Below, piece by piece: positions 16,977-25,039 of a DNA stretch of 64,000 nt. A program made the position numbers and the translations under genes. A model generated the notes under the pieces. It was not told the origin of the DNA, did not search any database, and saw only the letters and a list, made by a program, of their open reading frames with translations. The stretch's first letter is position 1; every line of letters begins with the position of its first letter. The stretch is from the NCBI GenBank assembly GCA_934446355.1, contig CAKSEC010000011.1:1-64000 (forward strand), in the 5' to 3' direction. Source of the stretch: an uncultured Oscillospiraceae bacterium (GTDB lineage: Bacteria; Bacillota; Clostridia; Oscillospirales; Ruminococcaceae).

Positions 16977-18115
16977 TGAATGACGAACTCGAACTCGGCA
17001 AAAGTGCAGCGACAGCTGACACTCAGCCCGAAGTAAGCCTTGAGAAGAAAGAAGAGTCAGTCCCGGCTGCACCTGTGCAGAGGGTGTCTGCTCACAATAC
17101 CGCCGCTGCCGCTGCGCTCAACGCAGCCAACGAGGAGGTAGATATCCGTCGTAAGAACGGAGAAAAGGCTCAGGTCAAGATAAAGACCACAAAGATCCCC
17201 TATGAAAAGAAAAAGGGTCTGTACGGCTACGGCTTCATAGCGCTCTGGTTCATCGGAACGCTCTGGCTGTTCATAATGCCGGTGCTCACCTCTATCTGGT
17301 ATTCGCTGTGCGACACAAAGCTGCTGGATAAGACCGACGCCCTTGAAATGGGCATGACCTCCGCAGGTATCTTCACCGAGTGGAACGGCTTCAACAACTT
17401 TGTTAAGGCATTCACGGTCGATACGAACTTCCTTCCGAAGCTTGGCGCATCGCTGGGTGAGATCCTCCCGAATACCATCGTTATCATGATATTCTCCCTG
17501 TTCATCGCGGTAATACTCAACCAGAAGTTCAGAGGAAGAACGCTCGCACGTGCGATATTCTTCCTGCCGGTGCTTATCGCAACAGGTCCTGTTATCAGCG
17601 TAATCAACGGTGATATGACCTCTCAGGGTATATCTGACGCATCTCAGTTCAGCACACTGTTCAAGACCGACCTTGTTACAGAGCTGATGGAATTCATCGG
17701 TATCTACAATCTGAACCAGACGTTCACCGACATCATAAAGACCATCACGTCAGACGTCCTGAACCTCGTATGGAACTCCGGTATCCAGATACTGATATTC
17801 CTTTCCGCACTCCAGACTATCCCGCCGTCCGCAAAGGAGGCTGCAGGCATCGAGGGTGCAACTGCATGGGAGTTCTTCTGGAAGATCACATTCCCGTACA
17901 TATCGCCGATGATCCTTTCAAACCTTGTTTATACGGTCATTGACGCATTCGTATCAACGGACAACCAAGTCATGGAGTACGTTCTGGCTCAGGCAAGAGA
18001 CTGGAAGTACGGCTACTCAGCGGCTCTCGCATGGATCTACTTCGCGATCGTCGGTGCGTGCCTCGGTATTATCTGCGTGATAATCAACCGGTTCGTTTAC
18101 TACGAGAATGAATAA
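16976..18115 (+). CDS. Second CUT1 sugar permease (MalF-like) with N-terminal extension
   Basis: 379 residues. Its ATG shares one base with the upstream stop (TGATG), so translation is coupled. The first ~80 residues are a hydrophilic, Ala/Glu/Lys-rich cytoplasmic extension absent from ordinary family members. Six membrane helices follow, with the EAA loop EAAGIEGATAWEFFWKITFP. It forms the second permease pair of the operon with the gene at 18130. A second channel beside a single binding protein is unusual. Confidence 0.88.
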   Translation: MNDELELGKSAATADTQPEVSLEKKEESVPAAPVQRVSAHNTAAAAALNAANEEVDIRRKNGEKAQVKIKTTKIPYEKKKGLYGYGFIALWFIGTLWLFIMPVLTSIWYSLCDTKLLDKTDALEMGMTSAGIFTEWNGFNNFVKAFTVDTNFLPKLGASLGEILPNTIVIMIFSLFIAVILNQKFRGRTLARAIFFLPVLIATGPVISVINGDMTSQGISDASQFSTLFKTDLVTELMEFIGIYNLNQTFTDIIKTITSDVLNLVWNSGIQILIFLSALQTIPPSAKEAAGIEGATAWEFFWKITFPYISPMILSNLVYTVIDAFVSTDNQVMEYVLAQARDWKYGYSAALAWIYFAIVGACLGIICVIINRFVYYENE

Positions 18116-18129
18116 AGGAGGTTAGAGAA

Positions 18130-19407
18130 GTGACAGAAAAAGAATTTGAACTCCCCATCGGGAATAATGATGTTGCTGATCAGCCTGCTGAAAATGTAAC
18201 AAACACCGATAGTGCTGCGACAGTCGAGCAGAGTGCCGCAGCCATCGCAGACAGCTTCAAGACAGAGGCTGCACCTGCATATGCCGAGCCGACTGCCGAA
18301 TCTATCGCTGAAACGATAGCTGATATAAATTCAGAAGCTGCAGTCGCTGTATCCGCTCCGGTGACCACCGGCGCAAACAAGCACGGCAAAGCAAAGAAGA
18401 AAAAGAGCGATTACCGTGTGTCGAACTTCGACATCATCAGGAACTATCGCCACTACACCACAAAGGAAAAGAAGCACTTCAGATATCTGTTCTGGCACAG
18501 AATAGCTTCGTATGTATGGCCGTTCTTCAGAGCAGTGATAATCTTCGGTCTTTCCTTCGTCATTCTGTATCCTATCCTCTACATGATCTCCACATCTCTC
18601 CGTCCTCAGGTCGAGATGAACGACCCGTCGGTAATGTGGATACCCAAGACGATACGTTTTGAGAACTTTGAAGAGGTATGGAAAGCGATCGACTATCCCA
18701 CCACGGTTTGGAACACGCTCGTGCTCAACATCGTTTCCTCCGTGCTTCAGGTAGGAACGTGTGCGCTGACCGGCTACGGCTTTGCAAGATTCAAGTTCAA
18801 GGGCAAGAATTTCTTCTTCGCACTTGTACTGCTGCAGATCATCGTACCGGTACAGATCATACTTATCCCGCAGTTCTCTCAGTTCAGATATTTCGATATC
18901 TTCGGACTGTTCAATGCCCTGATGGGAGATTCCATCAACCTGCTGAACACGAACCTCACGATGTATATACCTGCACTGATGTGTAACGGTATAAGAGCGG
19001 GTCTGTTCATCTACCTGTTCAGGCAGTTCTTCAGAGGACTTCCTAAGGAACTTGAGGACGCTGCGTACCTTGACGGCTGCGGTCCGTTCAAGACGTTCAT
19101 CAGCGTTATGATACCGAATGCGGCAAGTTCATTCCTGACCGTATTCATCTTCTCCATCGTTTGGTACTGGAACGACTACTATGTATCCTCCATGTACTTC
19201 AACGACCCGAACACCATCTCGCTGAAGATCGACGGTATCTCGACCATCATGTCGATGTACCTGACAGGTCAGGTCGGTGTTGCTTCGGACTACATCGTAT
19301 GGATGGAGGCAGCCTGCCTGCTTGCTATCACACCTATCGTTGTAATGTACATCTTCTTACAGAAGTACTTCACAGAGGGTATTGCAAGAGCCGGTCTGGC
19401 AAACTGA
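18130..19407 (+). CDS. Second CUT1 permease (MalG-like) with long N-terminal extension
   Basis: 425 residues from a GTG, seven bases after AAAGGAGG. Residues 1-~125 are a low-complexity Ala/Glu/Ser/Thr region ending in a Lys-rich patch; the usual length of such permeases is about 280. About six membrane helices follow, with the EAA-type loop EDAAYLDGCGPFKTFISVMIP. Both permeases of this pair carry similar hydrophilic extensions, which may recruit a cytoplasmic partner (inference). A terminator follows directly, closing the operon. Confidence 0.88.
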   Translation: MTEKEFELPIGNNDVADQPAENVTNTDSAATVEQSAAAIADSFKTEAAPAYAEPTAESIAETIADINSEAAVAVSAPVTTGANKHGKAKKKKSDYRVSNFDIIRNYRHYTTKEKKHFRYLFWHRIASYVWPFFRAVIIFGLSFVILYPILYMISTSLRPQVEMNDPSVMWIPKTIRFENFEEVWKAIDYPTTVWNTLVLNIVSSVLQVGTCALTGYGFARFKFKGKNFFFALVLLQIIVPVQIILIPQFSQFRYFDIFGLFNALMGDSINLLNTNLTMYIPALMCNGIRAGLFIYLFRQFFRGLPKELEDAAYLDGCGPFKTFISVMIPNAASSFLTVFIFSIVWYWNDYYVSSMYFNDPNTISLKIDGISTIMSMYLTGQVGVASDYIVWMEAACLLAITPIVVMYIFLQKYFTEGIARAGLAN

Positions 19408-19423
19408 TATTTCAAAAGTACAG

Positions 19424-19454
19424 CAGCCCCGATATTTTGTCGGGGCTGTTTGTT
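19424..19454 (+). terminator. Terminator of the transporter operon
   Basis: CAGCCCCGA (19424-19432) pairs with TCGGGGCTG (19440-19448), followed by TTTGTTT. It overlaps the short leader of the RNase H gene. Confidence 0.85.
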
Positions 19455-19466
19455 TCGGAGGGAAAA

Positions 19467-19910
19467 ATGAAATTCGTAGAGATATTCACTGACGGAGCGT
19501 GCAGCGGAAACCCCGGTCCGGGCGGCTGGGGAGCGATACTGCGCTGCGACGGCAGGGAAAAGGAACTTTCCGGCGGCGAGGAGCACACGACCAACAACCG
19601 CATGGAGCTTTCCGGCGTGATAATGGCGCTATCTGCGCTGAAATTCCCCTGCAAAGTCAGGCTGACCACCGACAGCAAGTACGTTGTGGACGGCATAACA
19701 AAGGGCTGGGCGGCAAGCTGGAAAAGAAAGGGCTGGAAGAAAGGCGACGGAAAGCCCGCCCTTAATCCTGACCTGTGGGGGCAGCTTCTGGATCTTCTGG
19801 CGGTGCATGACGTGGAATTCTGCTGGATAAAGGGACACGCAGGTCACGAAGAAAACGAACGCTGCGACAGGCTTGCCGTGTCACAGCGTGATAAGTATTC
19901 GGGGAAGTAG
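19467..19910 (+). CDS. rnhA: Ribonuclease HI
   Basis: 147 residues, ATG after GGAGGG. It cuts the RNA strand of RNA-DNA hybrids. The four acidic metal-binding positions are visible: Asp in TDGACSGNPGPGGWG, Glu in NRMEL, Asp in TDSKYV and Asp in ENERCDRLA. The GWKKGDGKPALNPDLW handle region is also typical. Length is normal. Read-through past the leaky terminator at 19424 or a weak promoter would express it. It converges on queH with four bases between the stops. Confidence 0.95.
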   Translation: MKFVEIFTDGACSGNPGPGGWGAILRCDGREKELSGGEEHTTNNRMELSGVIMALSALKFPCKVRLTTDSKYVVDGITKGWAASWKRKGWKKGDGKPALNPDLWGQLLDLLAVHDVEFCWIKGHAGHEENERCDRLAVSQRDKYSGK

Positions 19911-19914
19911 CGAG

Positions 19915-20550
19915 TCAGCTTGAGCGGTTCTCACGCTGCTCGGCTTCACGCTTTGAGAACACGCAGCCGCAGTAATTCTGGCGGTACAACCCGTATTCAT
20001 GCGAAAGTTCGATCGAGCGGAGGTAGCCGCCGCGCTTCTTGAAATCAGACGGCAGAAGCTTCACGGGGTAGATCTCGGAAAGCTCCGAGCCAATCGCGTT
20101 TAGTTTGGCGGCGTTTTTCATCGGACTGATAGAAAGCGTCGAGCAGAAATAGTCAAAGCCATGCTCGGCGGCGTACTGCGCAGCTTTCTCCAAGCGCAGG
20201 CGATAGCACACGAAGCAGCGTTCGCCGCCCTCAGGTAGGTCCTCAAGTCCCTTTACTGCGCTGTAGAACTCCTCCGGACGGTACTCAGGAACGACCACCT
20301 CGGCGGGGTGCTTCATCGGAAGCTGCGAAACAAGGCGGCGAAGTTCCTCGGTGCGCTTGTCGAACTCCTCTTTCGGGGAGATGTTGGGGTTGTAGTAGAG
20401 CAGGGTTATGCTGAAATACTGCGAGAGGTATTCAAGGCAATAGCTGGAGCAGGGAGCGCAGCAGCTGTGCAGAAGTAACCTAGGTACTTCGCCGTCAGGA
20501 ATGGCGGCGATTATCGTATCAAGCATTTTCTGGTAGTTTGGCTTTTGCAT
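19915..20550 (-). CDS. queH: Epoxyqueuosine reductase QueH
   Basis: 211 residues. QueH performs the last step of queuosine synthesis in tRNA, reducing epoxyqueuosine, in bacteria that lack QueG. The family signature LLHSCCAPCSSYCLEYL (adjacent Cys-Cys plus CxxC) is at residues ~26-42, and a second CxxC (CFVCYRLRLEKAA) lies near residue 133; these ligate iron-sulfur and metal. A late Cys pair (NYCGCVFS) completes the set. No other queuosine gene is present in the window. Confidence 0.92.
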   Translation of the reverse strand: MQKPNYQKMLDTIIAAIPDGEVPRLLLHSCCAPCSSYCLEYLSQYFSITLLYYNPNISPKEEFDKRTEELRRLVSQLPMKHPAEVVVPEYRPEEFYSAVKGLEDLPEGGERCFVCYRLRLEKAAQYAAEHGFDYFCSTLSISPMKNAAKLNAIGSELSEIYPVKLLPSDFKKRGGYLRSIELSHEYGLYRQNYCGCVFSKREAEQRENRSS

Positions 20551-20617
20551 ACTTTATCCTTTCAGACCGAGGAATTACCGCTAACAAAAAGTCGTTTTGT
20601 GCGGGTGATAGCCTCGG

Positions 20618-20646
20618 TTGCATTTTTTCGCATTATGGTATATAAT
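20618..20646 (+). promoter_or_regulatory. Promoter of the flavodoxin-type gene
   Basis: TTGCAT (20618-20623), 17-base spacer, TATAAT (20641-20646). Transcription would begin right at the first base of the hairpin repeat array. Confidence 0.65.
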
Positions 20647-20652
20647 AGATAA

Positions 20653-20742
20653 GGGAAACGCTGAATAAAACAAAATCGGCACGTTCAAACGAGCGTACTC
20701 ACGTGCCTGATTTTGTTACGCTTCGCTTTATTCAGCGTGTCC
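20653..20742. repeat. Palindromic repeat unit 1
   Basis: CGCTGAATAAA pairs with TTTATTCAGCG, ACAAAATC with GATTTTGT, and GGCACGT with ACGTGCC, leaving a bulge ACGCTTCGC on the 3' arm and an apical loop near 20685-20700. Unit 2 repeats it at a 92-base offset with few differences. Confidence 0.85.
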
Positions 20743-20744
20743 AC

Positions 20745-20835
20745 GGGAAACGCTGAATAAAACAAAATCGACACGTTCAAACGAGCGAACTCACGTGCCT
20801 GATTTTGTTACGCTTCGCTTTATTCAGCGTATCCC
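20745..20835. repeat. Palindromic repeat unit 2
   Basis: Same architecture as unit 1. It differs mainly at GACACGT (for GGCACGT), GAGCGAACTC (for GAGCGTACTC) and GCGTATCCC (for GCGTGTCC). The direct tandem copy suggests recent duplication of a REP- or MITE-like element. Confidence 0.85.
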
Positions 20836-20884
20836 TGACCGCTCTTACGATAAAAGAGCGCATAAACAGCAGGAGGTTTCATTT

Positions 20885-21508
20885 ATGAAAGTATTGTTAG
20901 TAAACGGCAGCCCGCACGTACACGGCTGCACAGACGCTGCGCTGCAGCACACCGCTTCGGTACTGGAGGAGCAGGGTATACATACAGAGATATTCTGGAT
21001 AGGCAATCAGCCTATATCAGGCTGTATCGGCTGCGGTGCGTGCAAAAAGGGGCTTGGCAAGTGCTGCATTGACGATGTGGTGAATACATTCGTGCCGAAA
21101 GCGGCAGAAGCGGACGGCTTCATATTCGGCTCGCCGGTGCACTATGCGGCGATAGGCGGCGCAATGGGCGCATTCATGGACAGGGCTTTCTATTCTGGCG
21201 GAAAGAATTTCGCCCATAAGCCTGCCGCAGGCGTTGTAAGCTGCCGCAGGGGCGGTGCTTCAGCAGCGTTCGATCAGCTTAACAAGTATTTCACGATCAA
21301 TTCCATGCCCGTTGTATCCTCGCAGTACTGGAATCAGGTGCACGGCAATACGCCGGAGCAGGTACAGCAGGATATCGAGGGACTGCAGACGCTGTCAACG
21401 CTCGCAAAGAACATGGCATGGCTTCTGAAATGTATCGAAGCCGGCAAGGCTGCAGGGATCGAATGTCCTGTGCAGGAAAAGGTGATACGCACAAACTTTA
21501 TCAGGTGA
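20885..21508 (+). CDS. Flavodoxin-fold NAD(P)H-dependent FMN reductase
   Basis: 207 residues, ATG after CAGGAGG. N-terminal FMN phosphate loop in VNGSPHVHGCTDAAL, the CIGCGACKKGLGKCCIDD cysteine cluster near 45-65, and GSPVHYAAIGGAMGAFMDR (~95-113): the pattern of iron-sulfur-linked or multimeric flavodoxin-like reductases in anaerobes. It probably moves electrons to small acceptors in the cytoplasm; the substrate cannot be told. The gene stands alone behind the hairpin-repeat leader. Confidence 0.85.
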   Translation: MKVLLVNGSPHVHGCTDAALQHTASVLEEQGIHTEIFWIGNQPISGCIGCGACKKGLGKCCIDDVVNTFVPKAAEADGFIFGSPVHYAAIGGAMGAFMDRAFYSGGKNFAHKPAAGVVSCRRGGASAAFDQLNKYFTINSMPVVSSQYWNQVHGNTPEQVQQDIEGLQTLSTLAKNMAWLLKCIEAGKAAGIECPVQEKVIRTNFIR

Positions 21509-21544
21509 GTGCTTATTTCCTGCGGGAATGTAAATTCAATATGC

Positions 21545-21577
21545 AAAATGGGGCTGCAACTTCACAGCCCCATTTTT
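21545..21577. terminator. Bidirectional terminator between convergent genes
   Basis: AAAATGGGGCTG pairs with CAGCCCCATTTT; T run on the plus side and A run on the other, serving both the flavodoxin-type gene and the antiporter. Confidence 0.9.
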
Positions 21578-21579
21578 CT

Positions 21580-22842
21580 TTAGTATTCTGCGGGAACTTC
21601 CTCAGTAACAAGTTCGTCAGGGTGACCGCCGTCGCTGCGGGGCTTGGGGTCGTTCTTGAACAGCAGCTTTAGTATAATGGGGACGGATATCGACGAAACT
21701 ATGATAAGCAGAATAACGGCAAGGAAGTACCGCTGTTCCACCATTCCGACGGCTAGTCCCTTGTTGGCGACTATAAGGGCGACTTCGCCACGCGTCATCA
21801 TACCCACGCCGATTTTGAGAGAGTCTTTCCAGCTGTTGCGGAAAGCCTTTGCAGCTAGTCCGCAGCCTATAATCTTTCCGATAAGCGCAACGGCAACGAA
21901 TGCGAGCGAGAACCACAGCAGGTCGAGCGTGAAGCCGTCAAACGTGATATTCAGCCCTATGCTGGCGAAGAACACCGGACCGAACAGCATATAGGAGCTG
22001 ATGTCCATTTTGCCGGCGATATATTCGGCGTCACGCAGGTTGCACAGGATTATTCCGGCAACATATGCGCCGGTGATGTCCGCAATGCCGAAGAACGCTT
22101 CTGCACAGTACGCCATCAGGAAGCACAGAACAAGTCCGAATATCGGAATGCGGCGCTGGTGGTAGAATTTCTTGTCAAGGAACTTGAACAGATAATACAT
22201 CAGGAAGCCAACGCCGAAGCTGAACACTATGAACAGACCGGTCTTGATGAATACGTCGGCGATAGGCGAACTTGTTATTGCTGCCGCGGAATCGTCCTTT
22301 CCGCCCTCGATACCTATTACAACGGTGAGCACGATTATTCCGATAACGTCGTCGATAATGGCTGCGCTGACGATAGTCGTACCTATGCGGCTTTTCAGGT
22401 GTCCAAGCTCACGCAGCGCCTGAACCGTGATGCTGACCGATGTAGCGGTCATTATCGTGCCGATGAACAGCGCCTGATTCACGACATTTCCGCCCATTGC
22501 CGCCGACGGGTCGATACTGCAGTAGATGTTGTACATCAGGAAGCCGCCCGCCATAGGCACGAATACGCCTGCGAGCGCAACGCACAATGCTACGGGTCCG
22601 GTTTTCAGCAGGTCTTTCAGGTTGGTTTCCAGTCCCGCGGAGAACATCAGGATAACCACGCCTATTTCGGCGAGGGTCTTGATGAAGCTGTCCGCTTCGA
22701 CAAGGCCAAGCACCGCCTGTCCGATTATAAGTCCTGCCAGTATCTGACCGACAACCTGCGGGGCTTTCAGCTTTTTGGCTGCAAGTCCCATAAGCTTCGC
22801 AGATATCAGGATTATTGCCAGATTCTTAAAGCATTCTACCAT
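21580..22842 (-). CDS. Cation:proton antiporter (CPA2 family)
   Basis: 420 residues, twelve or so membrane helices. The start GLAAKKLKAPQVVGQILAGLIIG, the central GxGAE-like ISFSAGLETNL stretch and AIIDDVIGIIVL (the paired-acid transport site of CPA2 carriers) identify an Na+/H+ or K+/H+ exchanger of NapA/KefB type. It lacks the C-terminal RCK/TrkA nucleotide-binding domain found in KefB. The C-terminal tail is short, charged and Pro-rich. Its promoter contains a perfect dyad in the spacer (22890-22908), so it is likely controlled by a dedicated repressor. Confidence 0.9.
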   Translation of the reverse strand: MVECFKNLAIILISAKLMGLAAKKLKAPQVVGQILAGLIIGQAVLGLVEADSFIKTLAEIGVVILMFSAGLETNLKDLLKTGPVALCVALAGVFVPMAGGFLMYNIYCSIDPSAAMGGNVVNQALFIGTIMTATSVSITVQALRELGHLKSRIGTTIVSAAIIDDVIGIIVLTVVIGIEGGKDDSAAAITSSPIADVFIKTGLFIVFSFGVGFLMYYLFKFLDKKFYHQRRIPIFGLVLCFLMAYCAEAFFGIADITGAYVAGIILCNLRDAEYIAGKMDISSYMLFGPVFFASIGLNITFDGFTLDLLWFSLAFVAVALIGKIIGCGLAAKAFRNSWKDSLKIGVGMMTRGEVALIVANKGLAVGMVEQRYFLAVILLIIVSSISVPIILKLLFKNDPKPRSDGGHPDELVTEEVPAEY

Positions 22843-22884
22843 ATGTTATGCACCTCGATTATATAATCACAAAAGTCCTATGAT

Positions 22885-22913
22885 ATTATACACTATACTC
22901 GATAGTGTTTCAA
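22885..22913 (-). promoter_or_regulatory. Promoter of the antiporter gene
   Basis: Minus strand TTGAAA (22908-22913), 17-base spacer, TATAAT (22885-22890). Confidence 0.75.
22890..22908. promoter_or_regulatory. Operator-like perfect dyad in the antiporter promoter
   Basis: ACACTAT-ACTCG-ATAGTGT: two seven-base arms that fill the spacer between -35 and -10. A bound dimer would block RNA polymerase. The regulator is not encoded next door. Confidence 0.6.
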
Positions 22914-23017
22914 TACCAATTGTCAACAACTTTTGCGCTTATTGACGAGTATTTTTTGGAGAACTGGGGAAATTACTAGAATAAAGGCAGAACAAATGAA
23001 CGTGAAAAAGGTGAAAA

Positions 23018-23509
23018 ATGCAGCAGAATGAATATAAAGAATGCCGCAGGCTCCTGAGTCCTGCGGCGGGTCAGGTGTTTCCTATGAGAGAACTCAGGCT
23101 GAACGGGGAATCCGAACGAATGTCCGGCGAGGGCTTCGCCGTGGCTGCGGCGGGCGGGATAAGGGGAATGCTGTTCCGTGCAGCGCCTGCGGTAGAGATA
23201 TGCGCGCCTGCTGACGGGGCAGTCACGGCGGTGTTCGAGGACAGCAGGGGCTTCCGGCTGAGGACAGGGGACGGGCTGACGCTGGTCGTCGAACTTCCTG
23301 AGCCTGCGGAGTTCTATATCAGCACAGGCGACCTCGCCGCTGCGGGCGAGCCAGTCTGCCGTGTGTCGCAGGAGGGCTTCCGCCGTGGAAGCGCAGGCGC
23401 AATGGTCAGATTCGAGGACCCTGAGCGTATCACGGAGTTTCACGTGACTTCCGGAGTTAAACGCAGCGGAAAGCCGGCGGCGCAGTACAGCATAAGAGAG
23501 CCGGAATAA
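23018..23509 (+). CDS. EIIA-Glc-like protein lacking both active-site histidines
   Basis: 163 residues; ATG with a weak AAAGGTG site. Fold and motifs match glucose-type PTS EIIA: LSPAAGQVFPM (~13-23), GEGFAVAAAGG (~37-47), CAPADGAVTAVF (62-73), RTGDGLTLVVEL (82-93) and GDLAAAGEPV. In active EIIA-Glc two histidines carry out phosphotransfer. Aligning by eye, the first is Arg77 (SRG in place of KHA) and the second, the phosphorylated one, is Glu92 (VEL in place of IHI). It therefore cannot act as a phosphocarrier and may be a structural or regulatory relic. No PTS genes are nearby; it is a single-gene unit ended by a two-way terminator. Confidence 0.75.
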   Translation: MQQNEYKECRRLLSPAAGQVFPMRELRLNGESERMSGEGFAVAAAGGIRGMLFRAAPAVEICAPADGAVTAVFEDSRGFRLRTGDGLTLVVELPEPAEFYISTGDLAAAGEPVCRVSQEGFRRGSAGAMVRFEDPERITEFHVTSGVKRSGKPAAQYSIREPE

Positions 23510-23513
23510 AACG

Positions 23514-23553
23514 AAAACACCGTATGGTATTCTCAAAGTCCATACGGTGTTTT
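23514..23553. terminator. Bidirectional terminator
   Basis: AAAACACCGTATGG (23514-23527) pairs perfectly with CCATACGGTGTTTT (23540-23553), between two convergent genes. Confidence 0.92.
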
Positions 23554-23563
23554 GGTTATGCGG

Positions 23564-24979
23564 TCAGGATAAAGCGAAGTAATCCCGATGTTCAAATCTG
23601 GTCACACGGTGGTCGTGAGAAAGCAGCGTGTTGTCGATATCGAAGTACTGAAAGTCGTAAGGGGCGATAAAATAATTGCCGAACTCATAGTCGTTAGAGG
23701 AGTCCCACACGGTATCAACCCAGATACGCCTGCCGTCTATGATGACCATGTTCCATGAATGCGAACGCTCGTCTGACGGGGCGGTCTGCAGGAAGCAGCG
23801 GCTGCCGGTTACCACGCTGCCCGAAGCGTTATAGCAGTCGATACCCTGCGCCTGACATAAGGCGGAATATAGGTTCGTCCAGCCGAAGCACACCGAGCGG
23901 TGATATGTCAGCACGTAGTCCAGCGTTATCACCTCGTCGAGATCGCCGCCGTCCTTTGCGTCGTGGTCGTAGTAAATATTCTGCGATACCCATTCCGCAA
24001 GCGCACGAGCCTTGCTGTAATCGTCCGTAAGTCCTGCGCAGACGGTGTCGGATATTTCCTTTACCTGCTGCAATAGCTGTGCGGCTCTCTGAGTATCACC
24101 GTCCGGTGTTATGTGCAGCAGAACGCCGTCCTTTTCAAGTTCTATCGGCGAGTATGAAGCTTCGAGATTCCGCTGTGCGGGCAGTTCGTCTGCGGGCACG
24201 GGGCGGGAGGTAGTTCCGGTCATTTCAAAGACGTAGTACATTCCTGCGGCGGATTCGGTCCTTACCACTATTATATAGTAGCCGGGAGCGAACCCCGACA
24301 GGTCGAGCGTACCGGAAAAGAAATCGCCGGAGCACTGCAGGTCATAGCTGTGGACCTCAGGGTTAAACACATACACGGCTTTTATAGGGTCGCCGGAATA
24401 CACGCCGGAAAAGCTAACGCTCTGCGGCAGAAACTCGAACCGGATATAGTGCTGCGGGTCGCCGGAGGTCAGAAGTATATTCTGCGGGGTGCTGTCCTCG
24501 TCGGCGGGTTCTTCGCAGGTGGAAACCGGTGCGGTCGTGGTGGTAGTGTCGGCGCTTCGGCTGGTGGTATTTGCGGACGATACCGAAGCGGCAGACGAAG
24601 CAGAAGAGGTCGTCTGCAAAGTCCCCGACTGCGTGGTATTATCTGCGGCAGAGGAAGCGGAGGAAGCCTCGCTGTGAGCGGCTGCCGAGCCGGAGGTGTT
24701 GTCGGTTTCCTGCTCGGAATACTCCGCAGCGGTCGTGGAATATGAAGAACTCTCGTCAGCCGATGAAGCTGTGGTATCTGCGCCGCCTGAAATGTCGCTG
24801 ATGTGCGGCTGCATATCCTCACCTGAAGCAGACGCGCCATTATCCGGAAAAATAAGTTCAGGCACGCTGACATTGCCGCCGCCGTTTTTCCCTGAAAGCC
24901 GCAGAGCCATTACAGCGGAAGCCGCAATTACTATAAAAACAGCCGCCGCGCCTATGACCGGCTTGATTTTCAAACCCAT
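23564..24979 (-). CDS. Membrane-anchored transglutaminase-like protein
   Basis: About 471 residues. Start unsure: GTG 24982 and ATG 24979 sit almost on the AGGGAG site, while a TTG at 24973 has an eight-base spacing; all keep the N-terminal membrane helix (~8-27). A Ser/Thr/Ala-rich wall-spanning linker (~45-165) leads to a beta domain and then a transglutaminase-like core with a full catalytic triad: Cys in RSVCFGWTNL (~365), His in RSHSWNMV (~408) and Asp in WVDTVWDSS (~423). Such proteins are cysteine peptidases or crosslinkers acting outside the cell; substrate unknown. It has its own promoter and a very short leader. Confidence 0.85.
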   Translation of the reverse strand: MGLKIKPVIGAAAVFIVIAASAVMALRLSGKNGGGNVSVPELIFPDNGASASGEDMQPHISDISGGADTTASSADESSSYSTTAAEYSEQETDNTSGSAAAHSEASSASSAADNTTQSGTLQTTSSASSAASVSSANTTSRSADTTTTTAPVSTCEEPADEDSTPQNILLTSGDPQHYIRFEFLPQSVSFSGVYSGDPIKAVYVFNPEVHSYDLQCSGDFFSGTLDLSGFAPGYYIIVVRTESAAGMYYVFEMTGTTSRPVPADELPAQRNLEASYSPIELEKDGVLLHITPDGDTQRAAQLLQQVKEISDTVCAGLTDDYSKARALAEWVSQNIYYDHDAKDGGDLDEVITLDYVLTYHRSVCFGWTNLYSALCQAQGIDCYNASGSVVTGSRCFLQTAPSDERSHSWNMVIIDGRRIWVDTVWDSSNDYEFGNYFIAPYDFQYFDIDNTLLSHDHRVTRFEHRDYFALS

Positions 24980-25002
24980 CACTCCCTTTATTTTATGTCC
25001 TT

Positions 25003-25031
25003 ATTCTACCGCATAAAGGGAGTTTTGTCAA
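25003..25031 (-). promoter_or_regulatory. Promoter of the transglutaminase-like gene
   Basis: Minus strand TTGACA (25026-25031), 17-base spacer, TAGAAT (25003-25008). Transcript start would be about 15-20 bases before the start codon. Confidence 0.7.
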
Positions 25032-25039
25032 GGTCGGAT

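Larger units (their letters stand above)
20551..20884. other. Leader region of the flavodoxin-type gene with two hairpin repeats
   Basis: 334 bases holding a promoter (20618-20646) and two tandem 92-base palindromic repeats (20653-20742, 20745-20835), both inside the predicted 5' leader of the gene at 20885. No reading frame. Confidence 0.65.

Noticed and set aside
20653..20835. CRISPR array
   Set aside because: Only two units, each an inverted repeat, with no unique spacers and no cas genes.
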